Origin: Nemertoderma westbladi
Taxonomy: Eukaryota > Xenacoelomorpha > Nemertodermatida > Nemertodermatidae
DNA length: 64,000 nt
NCBI GenBank assembly: GCA_032718475.1
Contig: JAUCBJ010005946.1
Location: forward strand, 1 to 64,000
Direction: 5' to 3'
Positions 46,691 to 59,600 of the stretch are shown in pieces (position 1 is the stretch's first letter; the number at the start of each line of letters is the position of its first letter). A model generated the notes under the pieces. That model saw nothing but the letters and a program-made list of their open reading frames with translations. It searched no databases and was not told the origin of the DNA. The position numbers and the translations under genes are program-made.

Positions 46691-47506
46691 TGGACATTCA
46701 TTAAGGATATTGGCAGTGAAATCAACAGAGGACTTGCCTAGAATGAACTGATATCGTTTTTAAACTCCTTCTTGAACAATGAACATCTCCTCATCCCCTT
46801 CAACAGAGGTGTACGGTTAATGGCACCTTAATCGCTAACAGTTTCTCATGTTCCCTTATCATCAGAGTACAATTGCTTTGATTTTGTTTTTAAGTTTTGT
46901 TCTACATTATCTTAATCCACACACAGTGAACTATAAAATGAACGAAATCATTGTATGTCTTCACCCGAGTCCAGAATATGTATGTATGGATGGAGGTTGT
47001 TGTTATTAATTTTTTATATGTCATCCGAAACATATTGTTTCACAGCAAGGAGTTCCAGGACGGTGTGGTTATTGGCAATACTGTTCGTTCAGCCATTAAA
47101 GCCATTTGGGTAACCACTGGTTTCTTGAGTGACTGACTCTATTTGAATTATGTTTAAAGGCATTCCACAATTACTCCAATGGAGTGCCAAAAAATCAACT
47201 AGGAAGAGGTTGAGAATGAATCCATAACATGGGGATCCTACTTAGAGTAAAAGTCACATGCTCCGGTCATATTATTTGCATTGTCGGTGACAATGGCAGT
47301 TCAATGGTCGTAGTATCAAACAACCTTCATCTTGAAGGTGAACCTCTCCCCAATGAATTAAAAGATAATGAAAAAATTTATGATATCATTGAATGAAGAA
47401 ACATTATAGAAAAGTTGTATACAGTGTGCAATAAAGTATGCAATTTGCTTGTGGATTTCCATAGTAAATTAAAGTTCAATATTTAAAGATGAGTGATAGA
47501 TCAAGA
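46691..47506. other. Intergenic stretch between convergent genes
   Basis: No gene is recognised. A 61-codon open frame at 46951-47136 lacks any motif. It should contain the 3' UTR of the minus-strand LRRC34-like gene, but I see no clear AATAAA on that strand. Confidence 0.4.
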
Positions 47507-47674
47507 TCAAGCATCAACTTCTATTGCGTTAGGTTGAGTAGCTGGTAGATCAGTAGGTGATTGGATGTTTCCTTCCTCTACCATGCCCTCGCCCTGTGAT
47601 TGGCCACTCTCTTCAGCATGACGTCTGGCTGCCAGAATTGCCTCGTTGGTTACTTTAACTTCGTAGTCCACAGG
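47507..47674 (-). CDS. LRRC34: LRRC34-like last exon
   Basis: The acceptor is attgtttttctag. It has 55 codons and a TGA: PVDYEVKVTNEAILAARRHA, then a Glu/Gln/Gly-rich tail (SGQSQGEGMVEEGN) and PTDLPATQPNAIEVDA. It is phase 0 like the end of exon 3. No motif by itself proves the link; strand, phase and an open frame from acceptor to stop support it. Confidence 0.68.
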   Translation of the reverse strand, partial: PVDYEVKVTNEAILAARRHAEESGQSQGEGMVEEGNIQSPTDLPATQPNAIEVDA

Positions 47675-50600
47675 CTAGAAAAACAATTTCAATAGAATAG
47701 ACTATTTATTTCCGCGATTTACATTCCACGACGTCCTAGCATAGTACGCAGTGAACTTGTTTATCCGTTTTCACCCAAACAACACCGGACTGGAGAAAAT
47801 CAGCTACGTTATAAACGTATTGTAGAGGATCTCTGACTTCTGATTGGTGGAAATTTGCCGGGAGGAAATTATATAGGCCTAAATGATATTCGTTTACTTT
47901 TATTATTGAATGGTGACGTTATACAAAGGTATTTATCAAAATTAGACCCATTTTGTTTTTTATTATTAAATTTGCTGATTTTGGAACAAATTTCATGGTA
48001 TTAATTTCAATGCATACTATTACTATTATAGATTTATTATAGAATTATATATTATTATATACTGCCTACTATTATAGATATCGCTTCTACAGTATTCAGG
48101 TAATGGAAATCGGAGCCAATAAATAAACGTTGATTAGTGGAAAGTATTGCAAGTTCCACCTTGATTTAGTGGATATTGAATTTACATCTCTCGGAGGTCG
48201 TGGGTTCAATCCTCGCTGTAATAAAGCGACCAATAGGAGGCGTGCTACCTGTTTGTAATAAAGCAACCAATATATATGAGGCGTGCTACCTGTGTGTAAT
48301 AAAGAAACCAATATCTATGACGTGTGCTACTTGTGTGTAATAATATAAAGCAACCAATAGGAGGCGTGCTACATGTGTGTAATAAAGCAACCAATAGGAG
48401 GCGTGCTACCTGTGTGTGATAAAGCAACCAATACCTATGAGGCGTGCTACCTGTGTGTAATAAAGCAACCAATATCTATGAGGCGTGTTGTTACCTGTGT
48501 GTATTATAGCAACCAATATCTATGAGGCGTGCTACCTGTGTGTAATAAAGCAACCAATATCAATGAGGCGTGTTACCTGTTTGTAATAAAGCAACCAATG
48601 TCTATGAGGCGTGTTGTTACCTGTGTGTAATATAGCAACCAATATCTATGAGGCGTGCTACCTGTGTGTAATAAAGCAACCAATATCTATGAGGCGTTCT
48701 ACCTGTGTGTAATAAAGCAACCAATATCAATGAGGCGTGTTGTTACCTGTGTGTATTATAGCAACCAATATCTATGAGGCGTGCTACCTGTGTGTAATAA
48801 AGCAACCAATATCTATGAGGCATGTTACCTGTGTGTAATAAAGAAACCAATATCAATGACGTGTGCTACTTGTGTGTAATAATATAAAGCAGCCAATAGG
48901 AGGCGTGCTACATGTGTGTAATAAAGCAACCAATATCAATGAGGCGTGCTACATGTGTGTAATGAAGCAACCAATAGGAGGCGTGCTACCTGTGTGTAAT
49001 AAAGCAACCAATATCTATGAGGCGTGTTGTTACCTGTGTGTAATAAAGAAACCAATATCTATGACGTGTGCTACTTGTGTGTAATAATATAAAGCAACCA
49101 ATAGGAGGCGTGCTACATGTGTGTAATAAAGCAACCAATATCAATGAGGCGTGCTACATGTGTGTAATGAAGCAACCAATAGGAGGCGTGCTACCTGTGT
49201 GTAATAAAGCAACCAATATATATGAGGCGTGCTACCTGTGCGTAATAAAGCAACCAATATATATGAGTCGTGCTACTTGTGTGAAATATAAAGCGACCAA
49301 TAGGAGGCGTGCTACCTGTGTGTAATAAAGCAACCAATAGGAGGCGTGCTACCTGTGTGTAATAAAGCAACCAATAGGAGGCGTGCTACCTGTGTGTAAT
49401 AAAGCAACCAATATCAATGAGGCGTGTTACCTGTTTGTAATAAAGCAACCAATGTCTATGAGGCGTGTTGTTACCTGTGTGTAATATAGCAACCAATATC
49501 TATGAGGCGTGCTACCTGTGTGTAATAAAGCAACCAATATCTATGAGGCGTGCTACCTGTGTGTAATAAAGCAACCAATAGGAGGCGTGCTACCTGTGTG
49601 TAATAAAGCAACCAATATCAATGAGGCGTGTTACCTGTTTGTAATAAAGCAACCAATGTCTATGAGGCGTGTTGTTACCTGTGTGTAATATAGCAACCAA
49701 TACCTATGAGGCGTGCTACCTGTGTGTAATAAAGCAACCAATATTTATGAGGCATGCTACCTGTATGTAATGAAGCAACCAATAGGAGGCGTGCTACCTG
49801 TGTGTAATATGCTACCAATAACTATGAGGCGTGCTACCTGTGTGTAATAAAGCAACCAATAGGAGGCGGGATACCTGTGTGTAATATGCTACCAATATCT
49901 ATAAGGCGTGCCACCTGTGTGTAATATGCTACCAATATCTATAAGGCGTGCTACATGTGTGTAATAAAGCAACCAATAGGAGGCGTGCTACCTGTGTGTA
50001 ATATGCTACCAATAACTATGAGGCGTGCTACCTGTGTGTAATAAAGCAACCAATAGGAGGCGGGCTACCTGTGTGTAATATGCTACCAATATCTATAAGG
50101 CGTGCTACCTGTGTGTAATATGCTACCAATATCTATAAGGCGTGCTACATGTGTGTAATAAAGCAACCAATATATATGAGGCGTGCTACCTGTGCGAAAT
50201 GAAGCAACCAATAGGAGGCGTGCTACCTGTGTGTAATAAAGCAACCAATATCAATGAGGCGTGCTACCTGTGTGTAATAAAGCAACCAATATCAATGAGG
50301 CGTGCTACCTGTGTGTAATAAAGCAACCAATATCTATGAGGCGTGCTACCTGTGTGTAATAAAGCAACCAATAGGAGGCGTGCTACCTGTGTGTAATAAA
50401 GCAACCAATAGGAAGCGTGCTACCTGTGTGTAATAAAGCAACCAATATCAATGAGGCGTGCTACCTGTGTGTAATAAAGCAACCAATAGGAGGCGTGCTA
50501 CCTGTGTGTAATAAAGCAACCAATTGGAGGCATGCTACCTGTGTGTAATGAAGCAACCAATAGGAGGCGTGATAACTGTGTGTATAATAAAGCAACCAAT

Positions 50601-53600
50601 ATATATGAGGCGTGCTACCTGTGTGTAATAAAGCAACCAATTGGAGGCGTGCTATCTGTGTGTAATGAAGCAACCAATAGGAGGCGTGCTACCTGTGTTA
50701 ATAAAACAACCAATAGGAGGCGTGCTACCTCGTATGTAATGAAGCAACCAATAGGAGGCGTGCTACCTGTGTGTAATAAAGCAACCAATATATATGAGGC
50801 GTGCTACCTGTATGTATGTAATGAAGCAACCAATAGGAGGCGTGCTACCTGTGTGTAATAAAGCAACCAATATATATGAGGCGTGCTACCTGTTTGTAAT
50901 GAAGCAACCAATAGGAGGCGTGCTACCTGTGTGTAATAAAGCAACCAATATCTATGAGGCGTGCTACTTGTGTGTAATATAAAGCAACCAATAGGAGGCG
51001 TGCTACCTGTGTGTAATAAAGCAACCAATATATATGAGGCGTGCTACCTGTATGTATGTAATGAAGCAACCAATAGGAGGCGTGCTACCTGTATGTAATA
51101 AAGCAACCAATATCAATGAGGCGTGCTACCTGTGTATAATAAAGCAACCAATATATCTGAGGCGTGCTACATGTGCGAAATGAAGCAACCAATAGGAGGC
51201 GTGCTCCCTGTGTGTAATAAAGCAACCAATATCTATGAGGCGTGCTACCTGTATGTAATGAAGCAACCAATAGGAGGCGTGCTACCTGTGTGTAATAAAG
51301 CAACCAATATCTATGAGGCGTGCTACTTGTGTGTAATATAAAGCAACCAATAGGAGGCGTGATACCTGTGTGTAATAAAGCAACCAATATATATGAGGCG
51401 TGCTACCTGTGTGAAATGAAGCGACCAATATCTATGAGGCGTGCTACCTGTGTGTAATAAAGCAACTAATATCTATAAGGTGTGCTACCTGTGTGTAATG
51501 AAGCAACCAATATGAGGCGTGCTACCTGTGTGTAATGAAGCAACCAATAGGAGTCGTGCTACCTGTGTGTAATGAAGCAACCAATAGGAGGCGTTCTACC
51601 TGTGTGTAATAAAGCAACCAATAGGAGGCGTGCTACCTGTGTGTAATAAAGCAACCAATATCTACGAGGCGTGCTACCTGTGTGTAATAAAGCAACCAAT
51701 AGGAGGCGTTCTACCTGTGTGTAATAAAGAAACCAATAGGAGGCGTTCTACCTGTGTGTAATAAAGCAACCAATAGGAGGCGTGCTACCTGTGTGTAATA
51801 AAGCAACCAATATTTATGAGGCATGCTATCTGTATGTAATGAAGCAACCAATAGGAGGCGTGCTACCTGTGTGTAATAAAGCAACTAATATCTATAAGGT
51901 GTGCTACCTGTGTGTAATGAAGCAACCAATAGGAGGCGTGCTACCTGTGTGTAATGAAGCAACCAATAGGAGTCGTGCTACCTGTGTGTAATAAAGCAAC
52001 CCATAGGAGGCGTGCTACCTGTGTGTAATAAAGCAACCAATATCTATGAGGCGTGCTACCTGTATGTATGTAATGAAGCAACCAATAGGAGGCGTGTTAC
52101 CTGTGTGTAATAAAGCAACCAATATTTATGAGGCATGCTACCTGTATGTAATGAAGCAACCAATAGGAGGCGTGCTACCTGTGTGTAATATGCTACCAAT
52201 AACTATGAGGCGTGCTACCTGTGTGTAATAAAGCAACCAATAGGAGGCGGGCTACCTGTGTGTAATATGCTACCAATATCTATAAGGCGTGCCACCTGTG
52301 TGTAATATGCTACCAATATCTATAAGGCGTGCTACATGTGTGTAATAAAGCAACCAATAGGAGGCGTGCTACCTGTGTGTAATATGCTACCAATAACTAT
52401 GAGGCGTGCTACCTGTGTGTAATAAAGCAACCAATAGGAGGCGGGCTACCTGTGTGTAATATGCTACCAATATCTATAAGGCGTGCTACCTGTGTGTAAT
52501 ATGCTACCAATATCTATAAGGCGTGCTACATGTGTGTAATAAAGCAACCAATATCTATAAGGTGTGCTACCTGTGTGTAATGAAGCAACCAATATGAGGC
52601 GTGCTACCTGTGTGTAATGAAGCAACCAATAGGAGTCGTGCTACCTGTGTGTAATGAAGCAACCAATAGGAGGCGTTCTACCTGTGTGTAATAAAGCAAC
52701 CAATAGGAGGCGTGCTACCTGTGTGTAATAAAGCAACCAATATCTACGAGGCGTGCTACCTGTGTGTAATAAAGCAACCAATAGGAGGCGTTCTACCTGT
52801 GTGTAATAAAGAAACCAATAGGAGGCGTTCTACCTGTGTGTAATAAAGCAACCAATAGGAGGCGTGCTACCTGTGTGTAATAAAGCAACCAATATTTATG
52901 AGGCATGCTACCTGTATGTAATGAAGCAACCAATAGGAGGCGTGCTACCTGTGTGTAATAAAGCAACTAATATCTATAAGGTGTGCTACCTGTGTGTAAT
53001 GAAGCAACCAATAGGAGGCGTGCTACCTGTGTGTAATGAAGCAACCAATAGGAGTCGTGCTACCTGTGTGTAATAAAGCAACCCATAGGAGGCGTGCTAC
53101 CTGTGTGTAATAAAGCAACCAATATCTATGAGGCGTGCTACCTGTATGTATGTAATGAAGCAACCAATAGGAGGCGTGTTACCTGTGTGAAATAAAGCAA
53201 CCAATATTTATGAGGCATGCTACCTGTATGTAATGAAGCAACCAATAGGAGGCGTGCTACCTGTGTGTAATATGCTACCAATAACTATGAGGCGTGCTAC
53301 CTGTGTGTAATAAAGCAACCAATAGGAGGCGGGCTACCTGTGTGTAATATGCTACCAATATCTATAAGGCGTGCCACCTGTGTGTAATATGCTACCAATA
53401 TCTATAAGGCGTGCTACATGTGTGTAATAAAGCAACCAATAGGAGGCGTGCTACCTGTGTGTAATATGCTACCAATAACTATGAGGCGTGCTACCTGTGT
53501 GTAATAAAGCAACCAATAGGAGGCGGGCTACCTGTGTGTAATATGCTACCAATATCTATAAGGCGTGCTACCTGTGTGTAATATGCTACCAATATCTATA

Positions 53601-56600
53601 AGGCGTGCTACATGTGTGTAATAAAGCAACCAATATATATGAGGCGTGCTACCTGTGCGAAATGAAGCAACCAATAGGAGGCGTGCTACCTGTGTGTAAT
53701 AAAGCAACCAATATCAATGAGGCGTGCTACCTGTGAGTAATAAAGCAACCAATATCAATGAGGCGTGCTACCTGTGTGTAATAAAGCAACCAATATCTAT
53801 GAGGCGTGCTACCTGTGTGTAATAAAGCAACCAATAGGAGGCGTGCTACCTGTGTGTAATAAAGCAACCAATAGGAGGCGTGCTACCTGTGTGTAATAAA
53901 GCAACCAATATCAATGAGGCGTACCTGTGTGTAATAAAGCAACCAATAGGAGGCGTGCTACCTGTGTGTAATAAAGCAACCAATTGGAGGCATGCTACCT
54001 GTGTGTAATTAAGCAACCAATAGGAGGCGTGCTACCTGTGTGTATAATAAAGCAACCAATATATATGAGGCGTGCTACCTGTGTGTAATAAAGCAACCAA
54101 TTGGAGGCGTGCTATCTGTGTGTAATGAAGCAACCAATAGGAGGCGTGCTACCTGTGTTAATAAAACAACCAATAGGAGGCGTGCTACCTCGTATGTAAT
54201 GAAGCAACCAATAGGAGGCGTGCTACCTGTGTGTAATAAAGCAACCAATATATATGAGGCGTGCTACCTGTATGTATGTAATGAAGCAACCAATAGGAGG
54301 CGTGCTACCTGTGTGTAATAAAGCAACCAATATATATGAGGCGTGCTACCTGTTTGTAATGAAGCAACCAATAGGAGGCGTGCTACCTGTGTGTAATAAA
54401 GCAACCAATATCTATGAGGCGTGCTACTTGTGTGTAATATAAAGCAACCAATAGGAGGCGTGCTACCTGTGTGTAATAAAGCAACTAATATCTATAAGGT
54501 GTGCTACCTGTGTGTAATGAAGCAACCAATAGGAGGCGTGCTACCTGTGTGTAATGAAGCAACCAACAGGAGTCGTGCTACCTGTGTGTAATAAAGCAAC
54601 CCATAGGAGGCGTGCTACCTGTGTGTAATAAAGCAACCAATATCTATGAGGCGTGCTACCTGTATGTATGTAATGAAGCAACCAATAGGAGGCGTGTTAC
54701 CTGTGTGTAATAAAGCAACCAATATTTATGAGGCATGCTACCTGTATGTAATGAAGCAACCAATAGGAGGCGTGCTACCTGTGTGTAATATGCTACCAAT
54801 AACTATGAGGCGTGCTACCTGTGTGTAATAAAGCAACCAATAGGAGGCGGGCTACCTGTGTGTAATATGCTACCAATATCTATAAGGCGTGCCACCTGTG
54901 TGTAATATGCTACCAATATCTATAAGGCGTGCTACATGTGTGTAATAAAGCAACCAATAGGAGGCGTGCTACCTGTGTGTAATATGCTACCAATAACTAT
55001 GAGGCGTGCTACCTGTGTGTAATAAAGCAACCAATAGGAGGCGGGCTACCTGTGTGTAATATGCTACCAATATCTATAAGGCGTGCTACCTGTGTGTAAT
55101 ATGCTACCAATATCTATAAGGCGTGCTACATGTGTGTAATAAAGCAACCAATATCTATAAGGTGTGCTACCTGTGTGTAATGAAGCAACCAATATGAGGC
55201 GTGCTACCTGTGTGTAATGAAGCAACCAATAGGAGTCGTGCTACCTGTGTGTAATGAAGCAACCAATAGGAGGCGTTCTACCTGTGTGTAATAAAGCAAC
55301 CAATAGGAGGCGTGCTACCTGTGTGTAATAAAGCAACCAATATCTACGAGGCGTGCTACCTGTGTGTAATAAAGCAACCAATAGGAGGCGTTCTACCTGT
55401 GTGTAATAAAGAAACCAATAGGAGGCGTTCTACCTGTGTGTAATAAAGCAACCAATATTTATGAGGCATGCTACCTGTATGTAATGAAGCAACCAATAGG
55501 AGGCGTGCTACCTGTGTGTAATAAAGCAACTAATATCTATAAGGTGTGCTACCTGTGTGTAATGAAGCAACCAATAGGAGGCGTGCTACCTGTGTGTAAT
55601 GAAGCAACCAATAGGAGTCGTGCTACCTGTGTGTAATAAAGCAACCCATAGGAGGCGTGCTACCTGTGTGTAATAAAGCAACCAATATCTATGAGGCGTG
55701 CTACCTGTATGTATGTAATGAAGCAACCAATAGGAGGCGTGTTACCTGTGTGTAATAAAGCAACCAATATTTATGAGGCATGCTACCTGTATGTAATGAA
55801 GCAACCAATAGGAGGCGTGCTACCTGTGTGTAATATGCTACCAATAACTATGAGGCGTGCTACCTGTGTGTAATAAAGCAACCAATAGGAGGCGGGCTAC
55901 CTGTGTGTAATATGCTACCAATATCTATAAGGCGTGCCACCTGTGTGTAATATGCTACCAATATCTATAAGGCGTGCTACATGTGTGTAATAAAGCAACC
56001 AATAGGAGGCGTGCTACCTGTGTGTAATATGCTACCAATAACTATGAGGCGTGCTACCTGTGTGTAATAAAGCAACCAATAGGAGGCGGGCTACCTGTGT
56101 GTAATATGCTACCAATATCTATAAGGCGTGCTACCTGTGTGTAATATGCTACCAATATCTATAAGGCGTGCTACATGTGTGTAATAAAGCAACCAATATA
56201 TATGAGGCGTGCTACCTGTGCGAAATGAAGCAACCAATAGGAGGCGTGCTACCTGTGTGTAATAAAGCAACCAATATCAATGAGGCGTGCTACCTGTGAG
56301 TAATAAAGCAACCAATATCAATGAGGCGTGCTACCTGTGTGTAATAAAGCAACCAATATCTATGAGGCGTGCTACCTGTGTGTAATAAAGCAACCAATAG
56401 GAGGCGTGCTACCTGTGTGTAATAAAGCAACCAATAGGAGGCGTGCTACCTGTGTGTAATAAAGCAACCAATATCAATGAGGCGTACCTGTGTGTAATAA
56501 AGCAACCAATAGGAGGCGTGCTACCTGTGTGTAATAAAGCAACCAATTGGAGGCATGCTACCTGTGTGTAATTAAGCAACCAATAGGAGGCGTGCTACCT

Positions 56601-59600
56601 GTGTGTATAATAAAGCAACCAATATATATGAGGCGTGCTACCTGTGTGTAATAAAGCAACCAATTGGAGGCGTGCTATCTGTGTGTAATGAAGCAACCAA
56701 TAGGAGGCGTGCTACCTGTGTTAATAAAACAACCAATAGGAGGCGTGCTACCTCGTATGTAATGAAGCAACCAATAGGAGGCGTGCTACCTGTGTGTAAT
56801 AAAGCAACCAATATATATGAGGCGTGCTACCTGTATGTATGTAATGAAGCAACCAATAGGAGGCGTGCTACCTGTGTGTAATAAAGCAACCAATATATAT
56901 GAGGCGTGCTACCTGTTTGTAATGAAGCAACCAATAGGAGGCGTGCTACCTGTGTGTAATAAAGCAACCAATATCTATGAGGCGTGCTACTTGTGTGTAA
57001 TATAAAGCAACCAATAGGAGGCGTGCTACCTGTGTGTAATAAAGCAACCAATATATATGAGGCGTGCTACCTGTATGTATGTAATGAAGCAACCAATAGG
57101 AGGCGTGCTACCTGTATGTAATAAAGCAACCAATATCAATGAGGCGTGCTACCTGTGTATAATAAAGCAACCAATATATCTGAGGCGTGCTACATGTGCG
57201 AAATGAAGCAACCAATAGGAGGCGTGCTCCCTGTGTGTAATAAAGCAACCAATATCTATGAGGCGTGCTACCTGTATGTAATGAAGCAACCAATAGGAGG
57301 CGTGCTACCTGTGTGTAATAAAGCAACCAATAGGAGGCGTGCTACCTGTGTGAAATGAAGCAACCAATAGGAGGCGTGCTACCTGTGTGTAATAAAGCAA
57401 CCAATAGGAGGAGTGCTACCTGTGTGTAATATGCTACCAATATCTATAAGGCGTGCTACCTGTGTGTAATAAAGCAACCAATATATATGAGGCGTGCTAC
57501 ATGTGTGTAATAAAGCAACCAATATATATGAGGCGTGCTACCTGTGTGAAATGAAGCAACCAATAGGAGGCGTGCTACCTGTGTGAAATGAAGCAACCAA
57601 TAGGAGGCGTGCTACCTGTGTGTAATGAAGCAACCAATAGGAGGCGTGCAATAGGAGGAGTTGTGGCGGTGCAATTTTGTTGACAAGCCGGCACAGCATT
57701 CTTAAAAATGCAGCTGCAATGCAGCATGCCGATCCTAGTGCTACCTGTGTGTAATAAAGCACCAATAGGAGGCGTGCTACCTGTGTGTAATGAAGCAACC
57801 AATAGGAGGCGTGCTACCTGTGTGAAATGAAGCAACCAATAGGAGGCGTGCTACCTGTGTGAAATGAAGCAACCAATAGGAGGCGTGCTACCTGTGTGAA
57901 ATGAAGCAACCAATAGGAGGAGTGCTACCTGTGTGTAATGTGCTACCAATATCTATAAGGCGTGCTACCTGTGTGTAATAAAGCAACCAATATATATGAG
58001 GCGTGCTACATGTGTGTAATAAAGCAACCAATATATATGAGGCGTGCTACCTGTGTGAAATGAAGCAACCAATAGGAGGCGTGCTACCTGTGTGAAATGA
58101 AGCAACCAATAGGAGGCGTGCTACCTGTGTGTAATGAAGCAACCAATAGGAGGCGTGCAATAGGAGGAGTTGTGGCGGTGCAATTTTGTTGACAAGCCGG
58201 CACAGCATTCTTAAAAATGCAGCTGCAATGCAGCATGCCGATCCTAGTGCTACCTGTGTGTAATAAAGCACCAATAGGAGGCGTGCTACCTGTGTGTAAT
58301 GAAGCAACCAATAGGAGGCGTGCTACCTGTGTGAAATGAAGCAACCAATAGGAGGCGTGCTACCTGTGTGAAATGAAGCAACCAATAGGAGGCGTGCTAC
58401 CTGTGTGTAATGAAGCAACCAATAGGAGGCGTGCTAGCTGTTTGTAATAAAGCAACCAATAGGAGGCGTGCTACCTGTGTTTAATGAAGCAACCAATAGG
58501 AGGCGTGCAACCTGTGTGTAATAATGCAACCAATAGGAGGCGTGCTACCTGTGTGTAATAATGCAACCAATAGGAGGCGTGGTACCTGTGTGTAATAATG
58601 CAACCAATGGGAGGCGTGCAACCTGCGTGTAATAATGCAACCAATAGGAGGCGTGCTACCTGTGTGTAATAATGCAACCAATAGGAGGCGTGCTACCTGT
58701 GTGTAATAATGCAACCAATAGGAGGCGTGGTACCTGTGTGTAATAATGCAACCAATGGGAGGCGTGCAACCTGTGTGTAATAATGCAACCAATAGAAGGC
58801 GTGCTACCTGTGTGTAATAATGCAACCAATAGGAGGCATGCTACCTGTGTGTAATAATGCAACCAATGGGAGGCGTGCTACCTGTGTGTAATAATGCAAC
58901 CAATAGGAGGCGTGGTACCTGTGTGTAATAATGCAACCAATGGGAGGCGTGCAACCTGTGTGTAATAATGCAACCAATAGGAGGCGTGCTACCTGTGTGT
59001 AATAATGCAACCAATAGGAGGCGTGCTACCTGTGTGTAATAAAGCAACCAATAGGAGGCATGCTACCTGTGTGTAATAATTCTTCCGTGGTCCGTTTGGC
59101 AGCTCCGCCATATAAATCCTCTCGTCTACAACGTACGTCATCACATCGGTGTTGCGTGCCAACAATCTCCCGTTGCTTATTAACTCGTGAACGGGAATAG
59201 CGACCTCTTCTTCGTCAGTGTGGTTTCCCCACAGGTATAGGATATCCAAGGATGAGTTGATTGACATCGCGTCCGCAATTAATCTCAGGCCTTTGCCGTG
59301 CAGATGGTTATATTTTAGATTCAATGAGCTGTGAGTAAAATAAAAATATAATGTTACAGTACGAGGCGCATCACTTCCGAAAAATAAACGCACACAAAAG
59401 TAAAGTTAGAGAGCAACACAATATAGTGATGAAAATCACCTTACAGGTTTAAGGAGGTCTAACATCCCTGAGTAGTAAATAAACCGAACATCTCACTAGT
59501 TATGGAAAATAAATTTGAATATTTATATAATTTTATGTTAAAATCTCATGCTATGTAGTTAAGTTCTCTATTTTATGGTAGAGTGAAAATGGTGATTATA

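Larger units (their letters stand above)
48210..59066 (-). repeat. 10.9-kb, 37-41-bp minisatellite seeded by an exon-donor junction
   Basis: About 280 units. The plus-strand unit is aataaagcaaccaatagg, aggcgtgctacctgtgtgt (37 bases). Longer forms have atatctatgagg in place of aggagg. On the minus strand, the gene's sense, each unit reads TTATTACACACAG|GTAGCA. The units nearest the exon (58.5-59.03 kb, aataatgcaacc type) share ATTATTACACACAG with exon 3, one base more than distant units. Higher-order copies occur, for example tgtataataaagcaaccaat at 50581, 54041 and 56604. Confidence 0.96.

Noticed and set aside
48863-59047. Many 60-130 codon open frames on both strands (ATNIYEACYLCV and VARLLLVALLHTGS types)
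   Set aside because: All are translations of the 37-41 bp array in intron 3 of the LRRC34-like gene.
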